Below are positions 45,401 to 58,973 of a DNA stretch of 64,000 bases, one piece after another. The stretch covers positions 15,618,001 through 15,682,000 of the forward strand of contig NC_092186.1 in assembly GCF_043641665.1 (NCBI RefSeq), in the 5' to 3' direction. Below the pieces are notes generated by a model. It was given only the letters and a program-made list of their open reading frames with translations. It made no database searches and was not told where the DNA came from. Each line of letters opens with the position of its first letter. The first letter of the stretch is position 1. This stretch comes from Enoplosus armatus (taxonomy: Eukaryota; Chordata; Actinopteri; Centrarchiformes; Enoplosidae). A program made the translations under genes and the position numbers.

Positions 45401-48205
45401 GTGTGCGCACACAATTTTTTTTGGGTGGTCCCTGCTGTTCTCCCTGGAACACTACTGCCTAAATTTCACTTAGATGCACTACATTGTATGACTACTGCAA
45501 ACATTACATTTCATTTGAAATTTAATTTTGATAGTAATGTTAAGACAATTGAGCTGGACAAAATAGACATCTGCAGGGCAGCTGAGAATTCTCAAACCGA
45601 TGGCACCAGTGTTTAATTGCTACTTAACTTTTTTATTCAGCTTTTACATTTTTATTTGACTGCTGTAATGTTTGGCACTTTGTGTTGTACAAATAAAAAT
45701 AAACCAACAGCCTGATGTACAACCATTTAGGGGCAGTACAGTCGATAGTGGAACTTTTGTTTGTACCTTACCTTTTTGGTGTTGTGTTGTTACTGATGCT
45801 GTGTGAGCCCGACAGCCGAGCAGAAGCAGCATTAAACGCCGTGCGTCCATCCCAAAAGAGGGCTGCAGATGGACTGACTGAGCTTGTATACAAGAGGACA
45901 TTACCCAGCCCCGCCCTTTCCCTCAGCCTCTCGACATCCACACAAAGGCCACAGCAAGAGTCCGGAATTAAATTATTTACATTTTGAGATGATTATCGAT
46001 TTTTTTTTCTCTGTCAGAAAGATTTGTGGTTAGGGGGCTGGGGAAAAATAACATTTCCCAAGTGATGATCTGTGTACATCTAAAGTTTCAGGGGTTTGAG
46101 AAAATAGTTTTTAAGAGTTCTTGTGCATACATGTATTGACAGTTCACTTTAGTGAATAGTATAAATGCTTATTCTGACCATTATGCCTTTCAATGCCGGT
46201 TTTAGCTCAAATATGACTTTACTTTTTCAGTTTTACAATACTTTCAATTGACCTACGAGTAGGAGAAAACTGAGGTACAAGAGAAGTGATGCTTTTAAAA
46301 CAGAGAGGAAATAAATAAATTACACATGCACACATATACAGTAGCTAAAATAGCATAAACATGTATGCAGGTGAGATTAAAAAAATAAAAAGATCAAAGA
46401 GGCTTATAAAACCATTTAAGCCCAAAGCTAACGAAACACAGGCACACATGCACAGTGCTAGGTAGTGGCCAGTGCTGGGGGCTCAGGATAAGGAGGCAGG
46501 TGATGGGGGCAGGGACAAAGACACACCAGCCAGTACAGGGGACTTCGGGCATAAACAGCGGTAGCGGGAGCAGGTGTTTGTGCTGGGCAGCCTGTAGGTC
46601 AGACGGGTGGATGGATGGACAGATGGATGGAGGTGTGTGAGCGACAGACAGATAGAAAAGGGAGGGGGGCTGCCGCCTTATCAGGCCAGGGCCAGACCAC
46701 CATACCCCTCTCTTGCACCCAGCAGTCAGACTGGACTGGGCAAACTGCAGGCCAGCAGCACTGCATGGGGCTTGACTGGTGAGGGGAAGCTTTGTGCAGA
46801 GTATGTGTGTGTGTGTGTGTGTGTGTGTCAGAGTGAGCGTGTTTACCCCAGTTGCATAGTGGGAGTAGGCAGGCAGGTAGCAGCCAGCAAATATGCGTGC
46901 AAACACACACATAACACAGGTTGGGAGCCACTACCCACACAGATGGACCACCACCAACACTGGCGAAGGTCTGTGTGTGACTGAAATTCAAAAGGTTCGG
47001 TGCCAGTAACACTTTCTTCAAAAGAGAAACCTCTTCGGCTTTTGAACTGTATCATGAGACACAGGAGAATTAAGGATCAGTCTGGATTGTAGTCCTACCT
47101 CTTTAAAGCAGGTCACAAGTACTCAATTGTCAGAGTTTAGTCCTAAATCTAAATCAAGCATTTGTCTGTTATTGCAACCTGCTATTATAGCAGGACTACT
47201 AACTGCAATATTTTCGGTTTAAGAAGACCTTTAATCAGCTATGGCTATGGCTTTTTTAGTTTGAATGAAACTGAACAGATTTGTGTTCTCTTTGTCAGCT
47301 CAGCTTGGTGATTCTCACTCTCTCTCTCTTTGTGTTTGTGTGTGTGTCCTGCCAGGAGCTGGTGGTGAAGACCTTAATAGTGGCTGAGCCCCATGTGCTG
47401 CACGCCTATCGCATGTGTCGCCCCGGCCAGCCACCAGGGAGCGACAGCGTCTGCTTTGAAGTCCTGGGCTTTGACATCATCCTGGACCGCAAACTCAAAC
47501 CCTGGCTACTGGAGGTACAACTCTGCATGTGTGTGTGCGTGTGTGCGCTGTGTAGGAAACGACGTAAGTGTGTTTCTCACTTTTTCTGTTGCCGGTAAAA
47601 AAAATTTAAACACAAAAAACAAATGTATTTACTACATCATCTAAAGGGACAGTTAATTTTGGATGTTTTAATTTTAAAGTAATTCTCATTAATTTAAATG
47701 TAGTATATTATGTCAATCATAATAATGAAAGTACAGGAGGAGATTTCCTTCTGTGATTTATGAAATGTTATTCGAGGGTGTGTATGTGTGTGTGTGTGTT
47801 TGTCAGTCAGAAAGAGGAGGGCTTCAGTCTGTGGAGTCTCACCTGTCTATGCTGCTACTAAAGTGACGGCGACTCATAAACTTAAGTAATGTGGCATCAG
47901 CAGAAGAGAGGGAGACGTTGCCCCACACTGACAGAAAGCATAAACACACACTGATTTTGCTTACACACTCGTCCCTGGTGCACAGAAACACACACAAACA
48001 CCCACACAGTCTCAAGTATGTATTTAAGCACCTCCCAACACAAGGAGAGACACATTGCCGTCTAAAATGAAAGGAACGTACACAACCACAAACACACAAT
48101 TACATGCATGTGTGCATTCATACACACCCACGCATACAAATAGAAATGCTTGCGTACACGGCAGCATATAAGACAAGACGAAGACGCCTCTTCCTTATAC
48201 AAAGG

Positions 48206-48246
<41 letters not shown>

Positions 48247-48872
48247 AGGGTGTGAAAATATAGGTCAGGACGTCAGGTTGACTAGCAAGACACCCACCCC
48301 TCATTCTCTCAGTGTCTCTCAAGTGTCAGTCATTAAGGAGATGGATTCGAGTTCAGAGTCCACTCCAGGATTTCTGTCTCACTGCTCTGATGTCAGTCAG
48401 TTAAAGCGTGACCTAAATCCTTTAACCCAAAGTGGCTGCGCCCCCCCCCCCCTTCCCACAAAATGACTCAAGGATGGGAAATGCCTCTGGGATAATTGTT
48501 TGTTTTTCCCCATCATGCCAACCCAAAATAAATCTTGCGATTTCCAAAAGCCTCTGATTTGGAGAAAAAAAAAGAGAGTGACAGTTGATGGTTGGTGTTT
48601 TCAGAAGAGTCATCGTGGAATTAGGGTGTTATAATTACCCAACCTGACTCTTTTTGTGTGGTTGAGCAGTTGTGCTATATGACAAAAAGATGTACAAGAG
48701 AGAGCAAGAGGTGTTCTTGCTGGAGCACTGTGACAGTACGTGTGCATGTGTGTGTGTGTTTAAATGTGTATGAGACATGGCAAACAGCCGTGAATGCAGT
48801 TGTTCCACTCGAGCAGTAATGATCCCCCCTGTGCTACCAGCAGCTCTCTATAACTCTCATCAATTAACATCC

Positions 48873-48927
<55 letters not shown>

Positions 48928-51900
48928 CCCTGCTTCTCTTTCACGCAACATTTACAGCAACAATCATTTATTTCCAAAATTCAACTGATTAGTCAGGGGA
49001 TAGTTGCAAGCATGGAGACCCCTTCTAAAATCCTCACCGCATACAGTGTCAAGCCTGAAAATAACTTTATTACCACTTTTTAGCCTGTCGACATTCATTC
49101 CTATTCAGCAGGGACGCAACACGCAGCCGGGCCCATAGGCTGGTTGCCACAAACGGTACCCTACGGCAAGCCCTCAGGTCCAAATTTAATTTTTCAGCAG
49201 ATCACTTTGCAACATTTTGTGGTAAATTTAATCTATTTCACCCCATTTCACCATTTTTTATTTTTTATTTTTGTCACCCCCCTGAGTTCCAAAACAGTAA
49301 AAATTGTGTCAGGAATTGAAACACAATCTAGGTCTCACAGGTTTGTTTTAAATTTGTGGACTTCGCCTCTTAGGTTTCCTTATTGGTGTCACTGTGAATT
49401 ACGCATGCCACGCCTCGTTGGGGCTTTACCCAGACTGCTGTTCCGACACTGTCTTCCTCTCTTACTCTTTAAAACGTCAACGTTGGTTGTTGGACATGCA
49501 AACTCGCAGCCAGGAAATGAAAGTTCAACCTGTGTAAACTCAAAGCCAGTTGGATACCTGAAAGCTAGATGGTATCATATATAAGAAACTGTCAAATGAC
49601 ATTAGCCCTGCTCTTGGTATTTGTATTTTTGTCTGCAGTTTTCTGAGTGTGTGTGGGAGGCTGGGGAGGGAAAAGGAACATGATTGCCTCTCACATCCTC
49701 CAATTACACCTCCAGAAAATAGCCACCATTTCTTTTTAAATGTATTCAAAATAGTGCAACTCCAAACTCCTGTGATTCGAGGACACGCTCTATCTTGCCA
49801 TTGCAAGAAAACCTCTGTGCAAGATACAATATACTAGCTCTTTGTAAGCCAACAAGCACAACGAGAAATCATTGCAAATATACTGATAATGAATACGGAT
49901 ACTCAAGAGGAAGAACCCACGGACCAGCGGACACCTGCTAAATAGCTTGTCACAGGGGTGAAAACAGAGAAGGCAGGAGTGATGCTTCTCAAACCAAGGC
50001 CAGGCATCAAACAGAGCATGTATAGAAAGGGGACAAGAGAAGGTAAAAAGAGAGAGACAGGCTTTTGTGTGATCCTTATCTTAAATCAGCAGGGTTTTCA
50101 ACACAAGTTTTACCTCCTATTGACATTCAAAACATCAGCACTACATAGGCGCACACATATACACGCACACTTGCTGAAATGGCGTAACCCGAGACGTTCA
50201 CTTTCATTAAACCAGCCCAGACAGCATCTGTGTCTCGTATAAGAAAGGCGTTTCATTGAGCCGTGATCTTCACACACACACACACAGTCTGCTTAGACTG
50301 TGGTTTGTATTGTCAGCGCCAAGGCTTTGGCTGTAAGGGTTTCATTGAGTGTTTTCTTTGTCTTTTGAAAGAAAAAGAAAAAAAACCCAGCAAAACAAAA
50401 AAGCAAGGGAAAACATAATCAATGCAGAAATGCAAACACATTCAGTTTAGCTCAGGAATCGCCTTATGACACAGGCTTTACTTATAAATTATACTACCAA
50501 GTGGTTGTGTATTAAAATTGGGGTGCATGGGTCAAAGGGAACAGCAGGCATCTCCAAATCCACTGTGAGTCATAAGGAGTGCATTTACTCAATGGCAAAA
50601 TATAGCAGTGGGACAGCATTATCACCCCTGGACCCCCCTCCTCTCTCTAGTTTATTCAGGGCCCATGTGCTGTAAGCCGGCATGACAAATAATGTCAAAA
50701 GGAGTGAGGAAAATGGAAAAAGTATTACCAGAGGTTTGGTGGGTGATGGGTGAGGACAAGAGCAAAATAAAAAACTATACATTTACTGTAAATGCTCCTC
50801 CCCCTCTGAAACAGAACCCGACAAAGAGCACAATTTATCGTTCTCATGAGGTCCTGATTGGTGTCCATGGACTCCAACACAAGGATGGGTGGATTGAGGC
50901 CTAGCCTCATTACGGGCCTGGCTTACTACATTACTACAAGTTGTTCCCCCATACCCAGCAAAAAACAAAAAAGAAATAAAAAGAAAGTGTTTGTAGTGAG
51001 CTTGAATAATTAGAACCTGCCTGGTCCATGCGACGCTGTCTCTAGTGTCCGGCTCCAGGCAGCTCAAAGACTGGTCGGCCGGCTTGTTAGGGCCACAGTT
51101 AGTGTGAGGGTGCGGATGTGTTTTTGTGTAAATTAATGTGAGTTAGTGTGTTTGTGAATCTGAATTTGATTTGTAATGTGTCAGTATTGTACTGTAGGTA
51201 CTGTATGTGTGTTTACCTGCACTATAAACACACATATGCACTATGAAAGCCACTGCATGCAACCAAGAGGGTTTCTGTGTTTCATGTGAATGTGTCTCCG
51301 CATAAGGAGTATGTGTGTGTGTATCTGGATGTGTGGTCTTTGTCCCTCTGGGAATAGTCCTCTGTAGTGTGTGTGTGTGTGTGTATGTGTGGTTGGCCAT
51401 TCTGATCTGCCTACCAAACCAACTCCAGCCCACAGCCTGTCTTTTTATCCAGTGAGAGAGGCAGGGAGGAATCCTACAGACCAATTCAGTAAATAACAGA
51501 ATAAAGAGAAGAAGAAGAAGAAGAAGATGCCTTGTTTGACAACTTTCATGGTGTTTTACGTGTGAACTGTTCAACATTGAGATGCCACCGCACACAGGAG
51601 CTTAGGCAGCTTGATTATTGATGGCTGCAACTTAACTACCATCTCCTCATCCATCTCTTTCCCTCTTTCTACCCCTCCTGCCCCCCTTTAGGACGGGTTG
51701 TGCAGAGTGATTGGCAGCTAATGAGGCGGGCATGGTTAGGTCAACCATGGCACTGGTTTGTTTGTGTCTCAATGTGTTTGTCTGTGTGTGTGTGAATGGG
51801 CATTACGACAACAGACCAACAGACTGCAGCTGGACTGCTCCCCTAAGGGCGGTGATTCTTCACTCCTCCCCTCCCTCCCTTCACCCCTTCCTGCAACTTT

Positions 51901-52970
51901 CCTCTCTTTCTGTGCTCTGTCCCCGATTGTTTCAAGATGAGTTTGGTTTGCCTGTCCACCCCTCAGAGCCAACATAATCCAGACTTCCTTTTCCTTTGAG
52001 TGCAAGTGTATGTATGTGTGTGTGTGTGTGAGTGTGTGTGTTTGTGTTGGGGGTGTGTTTGTGGGGAGTAATCTGCGCTGGCAAGTGTAAACAGATGCTA
52101 CGATACACACATACACATACAAACAAACACATGGATATTCCATCCCCAACACACACAAACACACACTGCAAATGAATTACAACTGCTGAAAATACTGTTA
52201 ATTTCCTGTGTGGAATAAATAGTGCCTCACACTTTCTGAAATTCTATTTCATCTGTACAGAATGAGATGAAAGTTTTGTGTTCTTACAGCTTTTCATGAA
52301 AGTCTAAAGAGTAGCCATACAAAGCGTAGCTGTTTTCCGAGGAGTTTCAGAAGACAGATTTAGAGGTTAGCCTGCCTTTCGGCTATTTCCTCAGGAAATT
52401 TGTGTTTTCTAACCCGTACAACAGTCAGGTCAAACATTATTGTGTATTCAGGATGATTAAGGAAGAATTTACTTGCTACCTGTGCTCTCCAAATAATTTT
52501 CATCCCCTCATGATTGAATTTTCCAGGGTGAAAAATGATAGAGAATACATACAGTCTGATATACTCAATTATCTTTCAGAGTCGCTCCCACCCTTTCACC
52601 TCTCATTCTCCTTTTGCCTTTGATTAATCTTTGGCGCTTAGTAGGATTCATTCTCATTTAAATGTCCATGGATATTGTCTGAGGGGGCGTCTTTCTCCCT
52701 GTGAACTCTAGGTGGCAGTAGTTACCTGTGAGCCACTCTTTGGCTTATAAGAGGTTTATTAAAGAATAATTAGAATGATGTATGGGACTGTCTGTCTGTA
52801 TCCACATCCATTTTCCCCCAACATGACTATTTCATGGAATAAGTATCAAATTAGGAGCGTACAGGCTTCGTATGTGGGGCAGTTGAATACACACCCCAAC
52901 ATTTAGTCATTTATCATCAGGCATGTATGGCAGCACCAGTGTGTGTGTGTGTGTGTGTGTGTGTCTGTGT

Positions 52971-53029
<59 letters not shown>

Positions 53030-56000
53030 TGTGTCTGTGTTTGTGTTTGTGTTTGTGTGCATGCATGAGATTGAGAGGGAAGATTTATATTGCATGTTTA
53101 TGAGTGACATATGGAACTGTTGTGTGTTGTGTGTAAGAGACTGTAAATGAAGATAAATATTCTTGCATATTTATGACTGACAGTTTCGGACTTTAGGTGT
53201 GTTTTGTTGATATATTCGTGTGGCTGCATAACTACGTCCACGCTTACCTTTTTTTATGTACCTTCGATTCACCTTTTGCTTTTTGTGCCTATGTCATATT
53301 GTATCTCAGTGTGTCTTGAAAAAACCCCCAAAGACAACAAAAAACTCTCCCTGCACCCTGCCAGCCAGCCAGCCAGTCAGGCAGGTCAGGCTGACTGGTG
53401 GCTAAGCTAAGTGTTGGCCCGCTCACTCCCAGGACCTTTACCAGCGGCTCAGCATGCTCAGCTAGAGTTTCCTATGTCCGACAGGACCACTAAAAACGCC
53501 ACAAAAAGAACAAAACAGTGATTGATAAGACGGCTGAAACAAGAGAGCGACTTAACATGGCGGCCAGCTGTCTGTCTTTCTGTCGCTCTGCTACTCATGC
53601 TCTCCTTCTCTGCCTCCCTCTCTCATTCCACCATTGTGCGGCAACAAACACTCCATTCTGACAGCGGTTGAACTGTGCCGATACCCTTGAGTGTACGGGG
53701 CAGAATGGGAGGCTTGTCAAAGCAGTGGTTGTTTACACTCTGCCAGGAATAATAAGAGGGGGTCGTTTTTCTGAACCGATTAATCACGAGCAGCCCGTGC
53801 ACTTGTTTGACGAGTATTCCAGACACAGAATAGATGTCGATGGGGGGGAAGCAATTTGTTGTGGAAAGAAAGCAGCTGATTGTTGTTGAGCCATTGCTGT
53901 TGCTGTTATTAGAGTCGGTGTGACACAGCAGAGGCTATGGGCGCAAACTGTGTGATGCCCACTACATTTTCAACTATGAGTGAGTCATATAATCATTGTA
54001 AGGATTTTTTCTCACTTTTAATGGGTTAATTTATAATTGAAATGAATTGTTAGCTGGAGATGGAATCTGAGTAGTTGTCATACCATAGTATGAATGGAGA
54101 TTGATTTTATTCTCTCTAGGTGTGCAGAATGGCCTACGGCAACATTAATAATATTGTTATTGTTCGGGTTTGATTTTGCTATATGGCCATTACTTGAACA
54201 ATAAACTTCCAGGGGGGCCAAACATTATGAGACTGACCCTTCGTTCAAACCAGAGGTTAAAGAGATTTTCCCACTTGGAAATTAATAAACTATATCAAAT
54301 TGAATAAGTCATGTAAAATGTGCTGGTTGCACTTCTACCTCTCTGTTTGTACTTTAGGACCTGCAATAAAGATTAGTAGACGGGCTAGACAATTCAAACC
54401 AAATGGGAGGTTGAAAAAAATTTAATAAGGACCCTCCTACCACAAGCTTTATTTCACAACTGCTGTCATATACACTGGCAGGTTACTTACGTGTCTCAGT
54501 CACACACCTCCAGGTGCAGAAAATAAAAGAGCAAACATGCCCTGTATAGAGTCCGTTAATGGTTTGCAGCTCACCGTCTGATCTTTGTATGTTTAATTGT
54601 ATGATCAGATGAGGATAAACCTGTCCTGTGAAAAATTACAGACTGATATGTTATTTTCCTACATGCTCTTTCTGTTGTTTGACTGAGTGATATCTAGGCT
54701 ACATTGATGCGATGCTGATGCTGAACCAAATCAAAGCACGAGTAAAAAGGAGTTTCTAATCTTTTCATCTGACATTTTTATTGAATGCGTCTTGGAGCAA
54801 CCGAGGGCTCCTTTAAGACCCTGCCAGAGTCACTTAAGGAAATCAGAGTGGGGGTTTTGGGAGCCTGCAGGGGTTCATTAGGACCAGACTGGTCCAACTT
54901 CCTCTGCCAGAGAGGAAAAGGAGAACACAGAAACACGGAGAGAGAAATGAATAAGAGAGGTAACGACCAGAGAGTGAGGGCTAGCAAGCAGAGGGGGGGA
55001 ATGAGTGACCAGACAGAAAGCCGAGCGAGAGACGGCAAGAAACAGAGTGGGAAGAGAAACTAACCAGAAGAAGCGTGCGACAGTCGGAGAGTGGAAGGAG
55101 AGAGACGAAAGATTGAGGGAGAGCAAAGAAAGACAGCGAGAGCTGCGATGCCAGTCTACTCTGTGACAGCTTGACACCACAAATCAAAATAAGAAATGAA
55201 GACAAGTAACGAGACAACCGTCGGCAGGATCACTGCCAGTCTGGCTGTTACCTATAGGCTACGGCGCTCTAAAGCCATACTCTTTTCATTGTGGCTGTCA
55301 TATCAGGGAGTGCTCTAAATGAAAACAGACCTCTTCCCTCTTTTTCTTTTGTGGAGTTTTTTTTTTTTAGGTAAGGTACTGTAGCTTGAAGTGGAGCTCT
55401 GTCCTTCTCAGCACACAGAGGGATGTATTGTAGACTTCATTCTATTGAGTGAAAGAGTTGGATAGGGTCTCTGTTCCTTTTTTCCTCTTTGCGCTGGAAG
55501 ACATTCATCACCTACAGCCCCCCACCCCCTCCTTCTGATAAATGGTTGCTGTGTAGAAAAACGCGCATGTGGGTGCGGGCACACACTCATGAAGGCAAGC
55601 CCATACAAACCCACATCATGTTGGTGTAGATTTAGTAGCTCATGTGGTATTTGTGGATCTATCCTCCGAACTAGTCGAAGAGACTCGGGCAGTCATGGTC
55701 CAGCAGGCTCAGAGAAGGTATACAGTTGCTTCAGGTCAACATAGATAGCTACAACTCGGGATACGCCTTCTTATCTTTTTCGTGCTCTTATTCACCTATG
55801 CCCAGCTTCACACAGCTACATACATGCATTGCTACACGGATGCTTCGTAGGAATTTGGGGTTTAGGGATGCTACTGAAGGACAATTTGGGAGTAGCCGTT
55901 GATGTAGGGAGCAGCTTTACTGATTCACTTAAGCCTGCCCAGATTTCTTTTTTTTTTCAGCTGGCTCATGATCCAAATGGACAATCTTTAGCTACCTGCC

Positions 56001-58911
56001 CCACGGCTGGCAACACAGTCAACACTCTGGCTCTCTCTGTTGCTTGGAGCCTGGTTGTGATGTAAATATTATCTTGCAGCACTGTTTCCAAATCTGCCAC
56101 ACAGCAGTAAGCACCTTTGTGTCAGGATTAGTAATGGCTAGTTCAGAAGAGGGGAAGAGAAAGAGGGATGGAGTTTTTGAGTGCTACCCCCGCAACCCCA
56201 GAGACGCTTTGCACATCTCCGTAAAGGAGTTTTCGGGGGTTTGTTGCTCATTTTCCAGCCAAACTTCTTTATGATTCCAAATGGCCTGATGTCGCACACC
56301 AATCTGTTTCCTCATTGGCCTCTTTCACTATTCTTTACCCAAGTTCCTGATTGGTGGATAGAATGGATGTATAATGCGCTCTGATTGGCTCAGTGTTGTT
56401 CTGTTACTGAAATCACGATTTGCGATTGGCTGTCGTGCCGCTATGATGAGTTCAACTGTATCCAACTGCTTTTTTTCTAAAGGAAGATAGGAACGGGACG
56501 AAGAATGTTTCTGACACAAATACTCACTCTGACTGCAGATTAAGGCTACTGGGAAGGATGAATTTCCAGCCAACTATTAGCAGTAATTTTCCTTTGATTG
56601 AAAATGATCATTGATTTTCACCAACGGATGTTACCATGTTGGGTCACAGTATGGCAGTAGTCAACTCATTTCCACTTGATGATAACCTGTATGTCACACT
56701 GTATATATTTTCATAGAGTACTTTTTTTAAACAATAATAACATATATTTTAAAATCATTAATAATGAATAATTATAGCAGCTAGGTAAAAAATCTCTTCC
56801 CCAATTTCTATATACTGCTTTTCACAGGTCCCTACATGGAGTATATATATTTTCCTTATGCCGTCAGGCCATTGTCTCCATCTTACTACAGGGTGAGGTT
56901 CTGTGTAGTGATTCACTGCACACCTTTTAAGTCAGATATCCCTTTGTGCTGAAGAAATTCCTCTAAAATTCTCACAGGTACTTCCACTCATTCAACAAAT
57001 GCACCTTTATTAAAGCTATTATAAATCTAGTAACACTAAAAGGTGCCAACCGTACTATTGTTCCCAAATGAAAAACAAAATAGGCGGTTTGAGCATTTGA
57101 ACGATGTTAGGAGGAGACCTGACTTATCTAAAAAATCAAGGTTTATCAACCTAAGCCAGCCTTTCAGTGGGCATCTGTTGCATTGTCATTTGAAGTCACC
57201 TCATAGGAAGACGCTATTCCAATCACGGTTGCCAGTTCATTCACCCTCCCTCCGCACTTCTCTACATTTGCTGGTCCTTTTGTTGTCTCAAACAATCTCT
57301 GTACACAGAGGGAACATAACAAAGAGTAAAAGGGAAAAATTGATTTGCTGTGTCAGGTATAATAAGTGATATCTGAATACCTTTCACTGGTGCTAGAAAT
57401 TGTTCTGTTAAGAAAGGTAAGCTGCTCTTGAATTTTTCCCTGGGTGATACTGGCTTTTGTACCTCAAATCACAGGTGGCTTATTCTGTTCTCGCTCAGCT
57501 GACTCTCTCTGAGCGCTCTTGATTGTATATGAAGGCGGTGAGCTCAGCGGTGGTAATTCGCTGATGCTCACAAAGAGATTACTGGTGGCTGTGGTACGGA
57601 TAGGTGTTGCAGTGCCTGGCATACTTAGATTCTAGACTCATGGACAGCTTGCTGTGGTTGGCTGAAAAGGGCAGGTCCACTAATCTGGTGACAGTTTAAC
57701 ATACGCAATCTGTTGGTATGTGTGCACTCATTCACACAAATGCTCTTCCTCAAGCACAGACGCATCAGTGTCTAAGGCCTTGAAAGTGTCCTTGAAACGG
57801 TCTCTTTCTCCCCTCTTCTCTGCTGTTTCCTCTCCTTCTTGTGGGAACATATCTCTTTTTTTTTTCTAAAGATGCCCTAAATCCACTCCTGTAATTGCAT
57901 AGCATTTCTGTCTGCTGAATTGAGAAGAAAGAAAAAATGAGTTGAAGTAGAACCCCCCCCCCCCGGAATATTCTTCTTTGAATGTTTCTCTACTCTTTTC
58001 TCTGGCAGATCAATCGAGCTCCGAGCTTTGGGACCGATCAGAAGATTGATTACGACGTGAAGAAAGGGGTGCTGCTCAATGCTCTCAAACTCCTCAACAT
58101 TCGGTACTGTTCTCCACCACGGTCATACACACAGATAGACACACATGAATTGCATCTAGAGGCCCATTAAGTTTCATGTGCAGGGCAGGCAAGGTTCTCG
58201 TCAAACTTTATTTGGCTGAATGTTTAAGGATTTCAATCGATTCTTTCAGTTTTCTCTTTTTTGGCAACCCTGAAAATTTCAGAATTACTGTGATGCACGG
58301 CACAATTCAGCCTTTATTTGGTTTTGGTTTCAAAATGATGACACAGTAGTGACATTAGTCTGAAACTAACAGGAGGTTTGAGCTACGGACAAAAGGAATT
58401 GCTGTACTTTTTTTAAATGTATGTGTTGGTGCTGCTGTGGTGGATACAAAGACAGATAATGGCCAAGGTGCAAAGCTTTGCCTCTATTGTGCGCTCTGTA
58501 CACCCTTCAATCAGACACGCTGTGTGTGCGTGTGTGTGTATGTGTGTGTGATAGAAACAGGATAACAGTAAGTTATGCTATGTTATCTGTATTTCAGAGT
58601 CTACATTGTTTACCCTGCTCTGTACATTTACATAAGCTTCTTTTACTTTGCTTTGCGGGTGTATTTGTTTTCCTGTTTAGGTTACACATACTGTTCTTCT
58701 TGTTGTAATGTGTTTTTTGTACATATGTAGTGTGTGTGTTTGTGTGTGTTAGTGTTTGCTGGCATGCTTTTCTGTCCCCTGGCTACAGTGAGCCTGTCCA
58801 CTGATTGATCATCGCACACCAGACCTCTGGATCTCTGCTCTCTTTTTCTCTTTTTCTCTCTGTGCTTGTCTCCTCTTACTGCTCTAAATATAGTCTCAAC
58901 TCTACTGGTCT

Positions 58912-58973
<62 letters not shown>

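Larger units (their letters stand above)
43683..47355 (+). other. ttll7: ttll7 coding intron 7
   Basis: Contains a pyrimidine-rich stretch (about 44520-44890), two copies of a duplicated block, a possible hAT-like insertion between them, and GATG and GT microsatellites. No exon seen. Confidence 0.5.
47515..58008 (+). other. ttll7: ttll7 coding intron 8 (about 10.5 kb)
   Basis: The largest intron seen. It contains long CA/GT microsatellites, a GAA run at 51506-51527, a purine-rich stretch at about 54890-55150, poly(C) runs near 48440 and 57953, and an unclassified repeat-like stretch near 49090-49600. Many ORFs of up to about 150 codons are low-complexity or lack any support. No exon seen. 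Confidence 0.5.

Noticed and set aside
46394..46912. 172-codon ORF on the minus strand
   Set aside because: It runs through a CA/GT microsatellite (His-Thr repeats) and a duplicated intronic block, with no family similarity or splice signals.
49144..49584. 146-codon ORF on the plus strand
   Set aside because: No recognisable domain; it overlaps a likely interspersed repeat in a ttll7 intron.
51143..51595. 150-codon ORF on the minus strand
   Set aside because: Its sequence is shaped by CA- and GAA-type simple repeats (Thr-His and Leu runs); it is not a plausible gene.
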